Below are positions 50,284 through 59,147 of a DNA stretch of 64,000 bases, one piece after another. The stretch's first letter is position 1, and every line of letters begins with the position of its first letter. The position numbers and the translations under genes are program-made. The notes under the pieces are model-generated. The model saw only the letters and a program-made list of their open reading frames with translations. It did not search any database and was not told the DNA's origin. Origin of the DNA: JAYSYM01 sp964543475 (GTDB taxonomy: Bacteria > Bdellovibrionota > Bdellovibrionia > Bdellovibrionales > JAMPXM01); the NCBI GenBank assembly GCA_964543475.1, contig CAZIYJ010000009.1, positions 55,798-119,797 on the forward strand, given 5' to 3'.

Positions 50284-51743
50284 CACTGTCTCAGCTGAGC
50301 CTGGAGTTCAGCAATTTGCTGCTCCATTTTATCCAGCCGCTCATCTTGCTCCGCAGCTTTTAAATCAAATAGCTCCTTGAGCTCTTTGATTGCTTCACTG
50401 AGGTAGGCAATTAAACTCGGATAATCAATACTCAAGAATCCCTTATCATTTTTGTGAACGGCGCTTGGAACTACCTTCGCCACATCTTGAGCTATGTAGC
50501 CTGAACGTTGACCCAGTTCAGGGTTAGCAGTGTAACGGTACTGAACGCCCTCTAAACGCAAAACTTTATCGAGACTTGATTCAAGAGGACGAATCGAAGT
50601 CTTCAATCGTCGGTCAGAGGCGTACGTGAGAGTGGCCACTGTCAAATTTTGACCGGTCGCATCTATATTTCGATAAAACCGGACCGAAGAGCCTGGAATA
50701 TTAGGTACTCGCATCACCAAAGAGCTGCGAGAAATCAATTCGAATGCATCTGCAGCACCAGATCCAGAATTTAGCTCAAGTGTACCGCCGTTTGGTGGCG
50801 AGCGAACAATAAGCTTTCCGTTCGCGCTATTCCAAAACAATGCTGCCGAGCCGCTATCGAGTGGAGGCGGAAGCACATTCGGGCTACCTCCGCTGTCATC
50901 TCCAAACGTAATTCCCGGACGATCTCCGTAGAGGACCACGTTTGAACTTCCGCCGGCCGTGCGCTCACCAAGCGAAAGCGAATAAGCATTCACGTTAGTG
51001 AAATCGCTAGCATATTGATTGTTGCTGTTAATGTTATTGAAGCGCAATTGGCACGCTGGAGTTTCCATCGCATCCCAATCGCCACCTAAAAGATTGCGGC
51101 AAGCATACTCTGGCGATTCGAATCCGTAGCACATTTCAGCGCGGTTGTCGGAATCATTAACCATAAGGATCATCTCTTTAACTAATGTTCGAAAACCCTG
51201 AGAGCCGACACTTGAACCTGGATCAACTTTTCGCACGTCGACTTCTACGCGAGCTAAGTATCGGCGATAGATGACAGGAACACCTGGAGTGGCCGACCAT
51301 GCAGGCGAATTGATACTAATATTCCCGAGATTCGCACCACCGCCTGCCGCAGGCAAAATTTGCAATCTGGTTGCTTCAAGACCGCTCTGAAACGCGGTCG
51401 CCGAACTTGCCATGTTGATTAACATCGAACAGCCCGTGCCCGTGGCTGGATCACAGAGTTGGATAGAAGTTAAGTCGGACGCTGCGAAGTTTGCAGAGGT
51501 AAAAGAGTTTGTCGTTAAACCATTGTTAAGTGCGGCACCACAAATTCGACCGTCGAGAAAAGCTAAATTTAGAGTTCCTGAGAATTCATTAACCTCAGAT
51601 TTTTGCTGGATATGCTTGGTTGATTTTAAGCCCATGACTACCAAAGACGAAATAGCAGCGCCAGAAATCGCAACAATCCCAACAACAATCATTACTTCGA
51701 GCAAGCCCATTCCTGAGCTATTACAGAGAACCCTTTTGCGCAT
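50250..51743 (-). CDS. Type IV pilin-like protein with S74 intramolecular chaperone
   Basis: Starting at MRKRVLCNSSG, the 497-residue protein has a class III (prepilin) signal: cleavage after Gly11, mature start MGLLEVMIVVGIVAISGAA with Glu at +5 and a hydrophobic helix. A Cys-bearing N-terminal domain follows, then a tail-fibre-like stretch (GSAALFWNSANGKLIVRSPP, GDRPGITFGDDSGG). The C-terminal S74 chaperone starts SDRRLKTSI with Ser376 and Lys381 in the autocleavage spacing, followed by GYIAQDVAKVVPSAV, then a coiled coil (KMEQQIAELQAQ). S74 domains trimerise phage spikes and then cut themselves off. Joining one to a pilin anchor is the striking feature. No other pilus genes are next to it. 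Confidence 0.88.
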   Translation of the reverse strand: MRKRVLCNSSGMGLLEVMIVVGIVAISGAAISSLVVMGLKSTKHIQQKSEVNEFSGTLNLAFLDGRICGAALNNGLTTNSFTSANFAASDLTSIQLCDPATGTGCSMLINMASSATAFQSGLEATRLQILPAAGGGANLGNISINSPAWSATPGVPVIYRRYLARVEVDVRKVDPGSSVGSQGFRTLVKEMILMVNDSDNRAEMCYGFESPEYACRNLLGGDWDAMETPACQLRFNNINSNNQYASDFTNVNAYSLSLGERTAGGSSNVVLYGDRPGITFGDDSGGSPNVLPPPLDSGSAALFWNSANGKLIVRSPPNGGTLELNSGSGAADAFELISRSSLVMRVPNIPGSSVRFYRNIDATGQNLTVATLTYASDRRLKTSIRPLESSLDKVLRLEGVQYRYTANPELGQRSGYIAQDVAKVVPSAVHKNDKGFLSIDYPSLIAYLSEAIKELKELFDLKAAEQDERLDKMEQQIAELQAQLRQCQLREPANSAQ

Positions 51744-51786
51744 ACTATAATTGTATGGGTTCAGACAGACGAATTTCAAAGGTATT

Positions 51787-51815
51787 TTGACTAAGTCTTA
51801 ACTTGGCCTGAATAT
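51787..51815 (+). promoter_or_regulatory. Candidate sigma-70 promoter of the glycan cluster
   Basis: TTGACT and GAATAT are separated by 17 nt just upstream of the first gene. The expected transcription start (about 51822) is only a few bases before the ATG at 51825, and no ribosome site is visible, so the mRNA might be leaderless. Confidence 0.35.
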
Positions 51816-51824
51816 CGTCTCATA

Positions 51825-53240
51825 ATGAGAGAGAAACCAAGACTTTTGTTTAACAACAAGACGATCGCAGCATCGCTAATAGTGCTGTCACTGATTGCGC
51901 TTTCAGTCGGAGTTCGAAGTCTTGGGCTAGGTAGTTCTGGCTACTGGATTGATGAAATGTCTTCGATCCATTTTGCGGGCCACGAATATTGGGGCGCGCT
52001 CCTATGGGATAACTCTCCAGTCCTCTATCACTTTCTTCTGAAAATCTGGATATCATTATTCGGCAATCACGAAGCTGCTACCCGCAGTCTGTCAGTACTC
52101 TTTTCAACACTTACGACTGTGCTTTGGATGAGAGAGGGCTACCGAAGGTCTGGTCTAGTTGGTGTTGTTATTTGCGGACTCACTCACGCAGCTCTTTGGC
52201 TGAGCGTTATTCATGGGCGCGAAACCCGCATGTATGCACTTTTTGAACTGAGTGCCACAATCTATTTTCTGCTTATACTACGTCTAGTAGAAGGCGCTCC
52301 AGTCCGATTGCCGAAACTCATCGGCGCTGTCATTTTGCTGATCTTCACACACTTTCTATCAGTAGTTCCGTTGTTTGTTGGCGGCGTTTGTCTTTTGCTT
52401 TCGCCAAAATCAAAATTTACTCGTGGAAAATATCTCGCAACGATACTTGTTTCATTATTGATTGCTGCTGCGATGACTGCGTTTATTCGCTGGGAGAGTT
52501 TACTTTGGCAAGAAATGAAATTTGTTATTGAGACAGGTTCGCGCTGGCCCTGGAGTGTCATGTTGCAAATATTTGGTGGTGCAGTCGGAGCCCTTGGCTT
52601 CGTCACGCTCTCCGTCAGTGGCGTCGCTCAACGCAATAGAATTGCTGCTTTCAGTTCGATCGCAATAATTTTAGTTTTCGTCTCTGCGACTGTTGGTGGT
52701 CTATTGATGGCCCGCTCCGTTTTTCTTCCTCGCTACTTTACTTATGTCTCACCGCTGATCATGTTAACCGTGCTCGGCGCATTGATCGCCTCTTCCCACA
52801 TGAAATTTAATTTTAAAATTTTAACTGCAATTGCGTGGCTCATGTTTATTGGTGGTCAAAGCATAAAAGCAGTTGAAGCCGTCAATTTCGAACACCCGCC
52901 ATGGCGCGAAGCCGGCCAATTCATTGCGCAACAGAAAAACCCGATCATCTTTACAACTCGGCCGCTTTCGATGAAGTCCCCGTATTTTGAATCTGTCCCA
53001 TTCATCAAAATCGAAAGAAAAAAGACAGACTGGATGATCGAATTACTTTTAGCTCAAAAGCGGGGTCAGCAGCCTTACGTCATTGAAAACTACTGGGGCT
53101 TTGAAGCAAGCAAGGATGAGCTACAAAAGACACTCGAAGAATTTGCGTGTGTTGGTTTGGCGAAACGTCTTACGAACTCTTCTCTGGACTCTCTCGTTGT
53201 CATGAAAGTCGACTGCTTGGCGGATAAAAATGAACATTGA
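51825..53240 (+). CDS. GT-C (family 39-like) membrane glycosyltransferase
   Basis: This 471-residue protein has about 10 membrane helices. Helix 1 is followed by GLGSSGYWIDEMSSIHF, whose Asp-Glu matches the first-loop catalytic acid of PMT/ArnT-like enzymes, and HGRETRMYALFELSATIYF is typical of the family. These enzymes move a sugar from a polyprenyl-phosphate carrier to lipid, glycan or protein in the periplasm. It overlaps the downstream GT2 gene by 11 nt, opening the cluster transcribed to the right. Confidence 0.85.
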   Translation: MREKPRLLFNNKTIAASLIVLSLIALSVGVRSLGLGSSGYWIDEMSSIHFAGHEYWGALLWDNSPVLYHFLLKIWISLFGNHEAATRSLSVLFSTLTTVLWMREGYRRSGLVGVVICGLTHAALWLSVIHGRETRMYALFELSATIYFLLILRLVEGAPVRLPKLIGAVILLIFTHFLSVVPLFVGGVCLLLSPKSKFTRGKYLATILVSLLIAAAMTAFIRWESLLWQEMKFVIETGSRWPWSVMLQIFGGAVGALGFVTLSVSGVAQRNRIAAFSSIAIILVFVSATVGGLLMARSVFLPRYFTYVSPLIMLTVLGALIASSHMKFNFKILTAIAWLMFIGGQSIKAVEAVNFEHPPWREAGQFIAQQKNPIIFTTRPLSMKSPYFESVPFIKIERKKTDWMIELLLAQKRGQQPYVIENYWGFEASKDELQKTLEEFACVGLAKRLTNSSLDSLVVMKVDCLADKNEH

Positions 53241-54264
53241 TATCGTTGTAGTGACTCACAACAGGCCAGAACATTTAAAGCGAACCATCAATGAACTGTT
53301 TGCTTCAGCTCAACAGACATCTAAAAATGCGGCTCTGAGAGTTAGGCTTTACGTGCTCGTTAACGGAGACTGTTCGATAAGCCTAAAAGTTTTGAATGAC
53401 CTTAAGGCGATTTATTCGAGCTTCGAAATAATAGTTGAGACCTCTAAACAAACTTTGAAACCTGGGGCCGCACGAAACCAGCTTATTTCTCTAGGCGAAT
53501 CTGATTGGGTTTATTTTATTGATGACGACGCCTACCCTAAAAATTCGCTGTTTACAGAAATGCAGTTGGTCCTAAAAGAGTATCCGCAAGCCGTGATGAT
53601 CGGAGGTCCAAATGGTACTTGGCCCAGCAAAAACATCTGTGAAATGGCCAACGGAGCCGTTCTTGAAAGTACCTGGGGAACGCTACTATCAAAACCGCGA
53701 TACGCATCATCAGGTAGCTTGCGCAAAGCCAAAGAATGCGAACTTAGCTCGTGCAATTTATTAATTAGAAGGAGTGCTTTCTCGAAAGCGATGTATCCCA
53801 CTCACTATCAAACCGCTGAAGAAAATCATTTAATCCTTGAACTGCTCTCTAACTTTGCGGACGACTGCTTTTACGACCCAGAATTAATGGTCTATCACAA
53901 GCGACGCTCTGATCCGTGGCTCTTTGCAAAACAGATTTTTCGCTATGCCCTCGGCCGCGCCCACCTGATCGTCGATAAAGGCGCATTCTCTCTTGTTCAC
54001 TTTTTGCCAAGCCTCGCTTTGGCTGTTTCTCTTTTGCTTCTCGTCGTTTCTCCTTACGCGCTCGGCTACTTGGCACTGATCTACGCATTCGTCACTTTCG
54101 GTGCTGCAGGAGCCGCAGGCCTTAGAACACGCTCAATTTCAATTGGCTTATGTACATTCCCATTATTCGTACTTGCGCATGCCTGCTATGCCCTTGGTAT
54201 AGTGACTGGACTTTTAAAACACTCATTCGCAAAGCATAGGATCTTTAATGAAAACTCTTTGTGA
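53230..54264 (+). CDS. GT2 family glycosyltransferase with membrane tail
   Basis: This 344-residue protein has a GT-A domain (IDIVVVTHNRPEHLKRTINE, GAARNQLISLGESDWVYFID, DDAYPKN) with the nucleotide-sugar DDD metal site. Residues about 255-330 hold two to three membrane helices (LPSLALAVSLLLLVV, YALGYLALIYAFVTFG). It transfers a sugar from a nucleotide donor to a lipid-linked or membrane acceptor at the cytoplasmic face. It overlaps the ABC ATPase gene by 17 nt. Confidence 0.9.
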   Translation: MNIDIVVVTHNRPEHLKRTINELFASAQQTSKNAALRVRLYVLVNGDCSISLKVLNDLKAIYSSFEIIVETSKQTLKPGAARNQLISLGESDWVYFIDDDAYPKNSLFTEMQLVLKEYPQAVMIGGPNGTWPSKNICEMANGAVLESTWGTLLSKPRYASSGSLRKAKECELSSCNLLIRRSAFSKAMYPTHYQTAEENHLILELLSNFADDCFYDPELMVYHKRRSDPWLFAKQIFRYALGRAHLIVDKGAFSLVHFLPSLALAVSLLLLVVSPYALGYLALIYAFVTFGAAGAAGLRTRSISIGLCTFPLFVLAHACYALGIVTGLLKHSFAKHRIFNENSL

Positions 54265-55084
54265 GGTGAAAAATATTAGTCTCGCTTTCGAGACTTCGCT
54301 TTACCAAGACCGCTCGCTTCGCGATTGGTTTGTACGTTACGCTTGGGCACCTTGGCGCGCCATCACATCTGATACAGGAATCCATCAGATATTAGATGAT
54401 GTCTCCCTCAACATTCGTGAAGGCGATATCGTAGGCCTGATCGGAATTAATGGCGCAGGCAAAACTTCTCTTTGCAGATGCATCTCTGATTATTATCGAC
54501 CACAGAGCGGCACCATCAAAACCAACGGGCAAGTTCGCGCAATTTTTGATGTTTCGATGGGAATTTATCCTGAACTAAGCGGACGAGAAAATGCGAAGGT
54601 TCTGGTTAATTTTCTCTATCCGTCGCTTCGCGATGAGCACAATTCGATTCTAGAAGAAGCACTCGAATTTTCGGAACTCGGAGATTTTCTCGATGCTCCT
54701 TTTCGAATTTATAGTAACGGCATGCAATCGCGACTGTGCCTCTCTCTTATTTCTGCCCGCCCGGCTGACATTCTTATTCTTGATGAAGTGTTCGAGGGGG
54801 CCGATCAATTTTTCCGCGAAAAGATTTCTCGCCGCATTGAAAAGCTAATGCGCTCATCAGGTGCAACGATCTTTGTAAGCCACCATGAAGAACAAATTCG
54901 ACGTGTTTGCAATCGAGTCGTGCTGATTAGTCGTTCAAAAAAAATATTTGACGGAAACGTTGAAGAGGGCCTCGCGACTTATAAAAGACTTGCTCTTCGC
55001 GATCCTGAAGTTTTGTCAGCAGTTCCGACAATTCATTCGGATCAGCACATCCCTCCACTTCCAGAGCCACTCGTCGGTAGCTAA
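54248..55084 (+). CDS. ABC exporter ATP-binding protein (Wzt-like)
   Basis: This 278-residue protein has Walker A LIGINGAGKTS, a signature degenerate but recognisable in YSNGMQSRL, Walker B in ILILDEVFEGAD and a switch His (FVSHHEEQ). The N-terminal region (SLRDWFVRYAWAPW before DDVSLNI) is typical of polysaccharide O-antigen/teichoic acid exporters. It lacks the C-terminal carbohydrate-binding domain of E. coli O9a Wzt. The partner permease lies at 56001 beyond an inserted, opposite-strand gene. The final 158 nt overlap that gene antisense. Confidence 0.92.
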   Translation: MKTLCEVKNISLAFETSLYQDRSLRDWFVRYAWAPWRAITSDTGIHQILDDVSLNIREGDIVGLIGINGAGKTSLCRCISDYYRPQSGTIKTNGQVRAIFDVSMGIYPELSGRENAKVLVNFLYPSLRDEHNSILEEALEFSELGDFLDAPFRIYSNGMQSRLCLSLISARPADILILDEVFEGADQFFREKISRRIEKLMRSSGATIFVSHHEEQIRRVCNRVVLISRSKKIFDGNVEEGLATYKRLALRDPEVLSAVPTIHSDQHIPPLPEPLVGS

Positions 55085-55964
55085 GCAAGAATTTCACGCG
55101 GCCAAAAACAAGCCTGAAGAGAGACGGAAGATAATCCCATCGCACGAGATACTCCAACATTTGAGGCAGTCCTCGCCCTAAGACAATATCTACAAAGCTT
55201 CCAAAGCGAAGTGGTCCAAGCACGCGCCATCTATCGGCCCGTCGACGAGCAATAAGCACGATAGGCAGATTATTTTGGCTATATATCCCCTCTGGAGCAG
55301 CCAACAAAACTTTTTTGTGTGGCAAGCCACCCGCGTAAAGAAATCGATTCGACGACGGAATGTTGAAGAGTCGGGCAACCTCAATTCCCAGGGCAAGTCG
55401 AAGCGGAAATGAGACCATGTCTCTGTTCTTGATTAATACAATCTCATCCCCGCCTAAGCGGAATCCTTCATATTCGCCTAAGCGAGCGGCTGTGAGTGAC
55501 TTGCCAAACCCAGGCTGAGCCAAGACACAAAACGGCTGTCCCCTAAACTCACCACTTAGAGCATGTAGGCGAATCCAGCCACTTCCTTCTAACCATTCAC
55601 CAACCGTAGACAGGATAAAAAGATAAACGGTTTCGTAGAGATTTTCAGCAGTAGCCGATGAGAAAACTGCCTTTCGATGGTCTCGAAAGTCAATGGAAGC
55701 TCTCACGCCATTTATAAACTGAAAGTGTTTGCGGTAGCCCCAGCCAAAAACTTGCACTCGAGGTAGTCGTATCCAAGGTAACCCTCGCATCTCGATCGGC
55801 TCGGTTTGCAAATCGATCGAAAGCTTTCTATGGATCAGCTCAACGGAGTCGGCGGCACGAAAGTCATCTTCAAGCCACTGAACAATCGGGTCGAGAACAG
55901 GAGCACGGCTCTGGATCTGGATTTCGCAGCCCAATACGCGAAGCGTGATGGAGAGATTAGCCAT
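54927..55964 (-). CDS. HprK-like P-loop kinase
   Basis: The start is placed at MANLSITLRVLGCEIQI, giving 345 residues. A P-loop AQPGFGKSLTAARLG (about 149-163) is followed by GFRLGGDEIVLIK, and IRLHALSG precedes the P-loop, the layout of HPr-kinase/phosphorylase C-terminal domains and HprK-related kinases. No N-terminal regulatory HprK domain or HPr is visible, so this belongs with the HprK-related family found beside PqqD-like and nucleotidyltransferase genes and in phosphorylated lasso-peptide clusters. It lies on the minus strand between the two halves of the ABC exporter. Its 3' end overlaps the ATPase gene by 158 nt. Confidence 0.75.
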   Translation of the reverse strand: MANLSITLRVLGCEIQIQSRAPVLDPIVQWLEDDFRAADSVELIHRKLSIDLQTEPIEMRGLPWIRLPRVQVFGWGYRKHFQFINGVRASIDFRDHRKAVFSSATAENLYETVYLFILSTVGEWLEGSGWIRLHALSGEFRGQPFCVLAQPGFGKSLTAARLGEYEGFRLGGDEIVLIKNRDMVSFPLRLALGIEVARLFNIPSSNRFLYAGGLPHKKVLLAAPEGIYSQNNLPIVLIARRRADRWRVLGPLRFGSFVDIVLGRGLPQMLEYLVRWDYLPSLFRLVFGRVKFLLSYRRVALEVEGCADPNELSELLTKLQDREEQVFYKSRGPLQRFRQIFFLND

Positions 55965-56000
55965 TGATTCTGACTCTTTTCTAGGTAAGCTTTCGCACTG

Positions 56001-56756
56001 ATGCCCAACTGGACGCAAATCTATTTAACAACAGCAGCGAATCTAAAATCAAGGTACCGTGGCACCTTTGCCGGATTTCTATGGGTGGCGCTCCTGCCCG
56101 TTTTAACTTTCGCCGCACAAGCATTTGCCTTCAAAATCATTTTGAAAATTGAGATCGAGAACTACTATGTTTTTCTAGTTAGCGGCCTCATCCCTTGGAT
56201 CTTTATTCAGACTTCAGTCGATACTTGTGCCGGCATCTTCGTTAACAACGGAAAGCTATTGAAGTCATTTCCGATTAGCCCTCTCACCCTGCTCGCAGCT
56301 CAGCTCCTTGATAATTTTGTCAATTTTATAGCGGCTTTCTTGTTGGTTTTAATTCCGATGGCGTTGCTCTCGAAAATTCCGATTGCGCACTTGCTACTAG
56401 TCCCTCTTTGTATGGCAATTCTAGTTGTCGGCGTGTTTGGACTGACCTGGGCCACTGCGACTCTAAATGTTTTTTTTCGAGATCTTCGCTTTGTAGTTAG
56501 TTTTGTTCTGTCGTGCGCCTTTTTTCTGACACCGATCATTTACACGGTTGCATTTATTCCCGAAGAATATCGCTGGCTCACCTACTACAATCCACTTTTT
56601 ATGTTGATCCAACCTTTTCAGCATCTATCAGCAACACAGATTGGTTCTGAATTTTGGCTTGCGATAATGCGAGCGTTGATAATTAGTCTTTGCTTTATTG
56701 TCATCGCGAAGTTGTTGTGGCACAGAAAACGAAACGAAATTTTTAAAGAGATCTAG
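56001..56756 (+). CDS. ABC-2 type polysaccharide exporter permease (Wzm-like)
   Basis: This 251-residue protein has six membrane segments and ABC-2 family wording: TAANLKSRYRGTFAGFLWVALLPV, FLVSGLIPWIFIQTSVD, NNGKLLKSFPISPLTL, VFFRDLRFVVSFVLSCAFFL and TPIIYTVAFIPEEYRW. It is the partner of the Wzt-like ATPase and exports a lipid-linked glycan across the inner membrane. It starts 36 nt from the divergent HprK-like gene, so they could share a control region. The downstream GT gene follows after 24 nt. Confidence 0.93.
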   Translation: MPNWTQIYLTTAANLKSRYRGTFAGFLWVALLPVLTFAAQAFAFKIILKIEIENYYVFLVSGLIPWIFIQTSVDTCAGIFVNNGKLLKSFPISPLTLLAAQLLDNFVNFIAAFLLVLIPMALLSKIPIAHLLLVPLCMAILVVGVFGLTWATATLNVFFRDLRFVVSFVLSCAFFLTPIIYTVAFIPEEYRWLTYYNPLFMLIQPFQHLSATQIGSEFWLAIMRALIISLCFIVIAKLLWHRKRNEIFKEI

Positions 56757-56780
56757 AACAGCGCTTACAGAGGTAGTTGA

Positions 56781-59147
56781 GTGAAAATTGCAATAGTCAC
56801 TAGTGATATCATGGGCCCAATCAAAAATGGCGGCGTTGGAACTTCCTGCTACCTTCTCTCAAAGTATCTTAGCGATGAGCACGATGTTTCGGTTCTTTTT
56901 GTAAGTGAAGTTGCCTTGAACGATCCATCGTTTATCTACTGGAAATATTTTTACCAAGATCTTGGGGTCAAGCTCGAGGCCGTTCAAAATCCTGACTTTC
57001 CGCTCGATCAAGGCCATGAACATGTCGCTCGGTCGATGAAGGTCTATTTAGCTCTGGAGCAGTCTAACTACGACATGATTATTTTTCCTGAAATGCACGG
57101 ACTTGGTCACTACTGCATTCAGGCGAAAAAATGTGGAGTCGCTTTTCAAAAAACTTTGTTGTGGGTAATGTTTCATGGCCCGACTCGGTGGCACCTGCGC
57201 TTTAACGCTGGCTTGCCGACTCGCTTCAATGACCTTTCAACCGATTATATTGAAAAACAGTCATGCCTCGACGCTGATCATCTTTTGTTTGCAACTGAAC
57301 ACTCTCGCTCAGTCGCACTAGACATGGGTTATACGAAACCCACCACACCTCACACTGTCTTGGCTTTTCCATTCGAAGGAGCTCAAAGCAAAAAACCAAG
57401 ATCGGCCCGCAAGATCAAAGAAGTCTGCTTCTTTGGCAGGCTCGAAAGCAGAAAGGGACTCCACACTTTTTTAAATGCGCTTGAGCAAGTTCATCCTCTT
57501 CTTCAATCATCTCAAGTGAAGATTTCATTTTTAGGTAGCGTCGGGTACGTCGACGGGCGAAACGCCGCCGACTTCATTCACGAATGGTCGCACCGAACGC
57601 ACATAGAAATTGAGATCATTGGAAACAAGAACCGCGAAGAAGCCATTGATTATCTGACAAAAAATGAAGTTTTGGCTGTGCTTCCCTCTCAGGCCGAAAC
57701 AATGGGATACACACTCATCGAGTGTCTCCAAAATAACATTCCATTTATCAGCTCCGACATTGAGCCCTTTTCAGAAATGCTTGGCGTTTTCAAAGCTAAG
57801 AACGCTAAAAGATTTCCTGTGGGCGAATCATCCGCACTTGCTAAGCTACTAAGAGAATGCCTTCGCCGTCCCCAAGCTCCGCTTTTAATCGCAGACTCGG
57901 CAGCAGGGACAATTAGACGGAAATGGTGTGCGCTCATTCGATCGGCGAAACCGGCAGTTAAAATCCTCGGCAAATCTTCAAGTAAAAAACCAACAATCTC
58001 AGTTTGCATTCCACATCGTGGTCGAAGCGAATATTTATCCCAATTGCTAGAGGTCATTTCACTCTCTAAAGTACTCCCACACGAAGTTGTGATTTACGAC
58101 GATGCCTCTGCAAAAAAAGATTTGGAAGCCGTACAGAAGTTAGTAAGAAAAAAGTGGAGATTCCCGATTCGTCTTCTCCTCGGAAAAAAGCGCTTAGGTC
58201 CAAGTGGCGCACGAAATCGTCTTGGGCAGCAGGCTACCGGAGAGTATTTGTTCTTTCTCGATGACGACAATCTGCCGGTGGACTCACTCATTTCTGACCT
58301 GCAAACCATTTGCAGCAGGAATCAGCCAGATATCGTTGTAGCAACGATGATAAAATTCGACTGTCCAATGTCAGGCCAATCATCTTCGCACAGCGAACGG
58401 TACTGGTTTCCGGTTGGAGATGATCTTTCAATGAACTACTTTCAGAACCTTATCGGTGACGCTAATAGCTGCGTAAAAAAATCATTCTATTTAAAAGTTG
58501 GCGGCTATGATGAGTCTTTACAGTTTTGCGAGGATCAGGAGTTTTTCGTCCGCTCTTCCATCGCTGGCGCAAAATACATTATGTGTCCAAAACCGCTTGT
58601 CTATTATCGAGTTCACGCAGCCAACCACTCTCGAAAAGCGAATCTGCATGAAAATCTGATTCGCTTTCAAAATGCCATCGGCAAACAACTTTTTAATGGT
58701 GAACTGAACTACCTCATGCAACTTCTCACTGCGTTGATTTATCGAAATGAATCGAATGTGGCTAATGGCGGCTGGGATGTTTATAGAAATCATGGTCGCT
58801 CACAGAATGTTGTATCTCGTCCGAGCAAAACTCAGACCAAATCGTTAAAGGAATTTAAAAAAGTTTTGGCAAACAAAACGGCAGCGACCGCGGAGACTGT
58901 GAAAATTACAACCAGTGCAACATTTAGAAAAGCTCAGCCGACGCGATCTCGAGCGCGCAGTTTTGAAGTTTGCATAGTTGCCCCCGAACCAATGCTGCTA
59001 CAGGTAAATCCAAGTGAAGAAGGTATCGTTTTAAACCCAGGGCCTAATCGAGTTCTACTAAAAACTCCTAAAGGCTTTCCGCTTTCGCTTGTGACCCAAA
59101 ATAAAGTTCAGGATCTCTTCATTACTTATGCAAAGCCTTCTAACTAA
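56781..59147 (+). CDS. Bifunctional glycosyltransferase (GT4-like plus GT2)
   Basis: This 788-residue protein has a GTG start with an AGAGG site. Residues 1 to about 390 form a GT-B domain: GGVGTSCYLLSKYLSDEHDV, VCFFGRLESRKGLHTFLNAL, and SQAETMGYTLIECLQNNIPF with the donor-binding Glu pair. Residues about 405-640 are a GT2 domain: TISVCIPHRGRSEYLSQLLE, GPSGARNRLGQQATGEYLFF, LDDDNLP. The last 150 residues have no recognised domain. Such two-domain enzymes build alternating linkages of surface glycans. It overlaps the next gene by 20 nt. Confidence 0.9.
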   Translation: MKIAIVTSDIMGPIKNGGVGTSCYLLSKYLSDEHDVSVLFVSEVALNDPSFIYWKYFYQDLGVKLEAVQNPDFPLDQGHEHVARSMKVYLALEQSNYDMIIFPEMHGLGHYCIQAKKCGVAFQKTLLWVMFHGPTRWHLRFNAGLPTRFNDLSTDYIEKQSCLDADHLLFATEHSRSVALDMGYTKPTTPHTVLAFPFEGAQSKKPRSARKIKEVCFFGRLESRKGLHTFLNALEQVHPLLQSSQVKISFLGSVGYVDGRNAADFIHEWSHRTHIEIEIIGNKNREEAIDYLTKNEVLAVLPSQAETMGYTLIECLQNNIPFISSDIEPFSEMLGVFKAKNAKRFPVGESSALAKLLRECLRRPQAPLLIADSAAGTIRRKWCALIRSAKPAVKILGKSSSKKPTISVCIPHRGRSEYLSQLLEVISLSKVLPHEVVIYDDASAKKDLEAVQKLVRKKWRFPIRLLLGKKRLGPSGARNRLGQQATGEYLFFLDDDNLPVDSLISDLQTICSRNQPDIVVATMIKFDCPMSGQSSSHSERYWFPVGDDLSMNYFQNLIGDANSCVKKSFYLKVGGYDESLQFCEDQEFFVRSSIAGAKYIMCPKPLVYYRVHAANHSRKANLHENLIRFQNAIGKQLFNGELNYLMQLLTALIYRNESNVANGGWDVYRNHGRSQNVVSRPSKTQTKSLKEFKKVLANKTAATAETVKITTSATFRKAQPTRSRARSFEVCIVAPEPMLLQVNPSEEGIVLNPGPNRVLLKTPKGFPLSLVTQNKVQDLFITYAKPSN

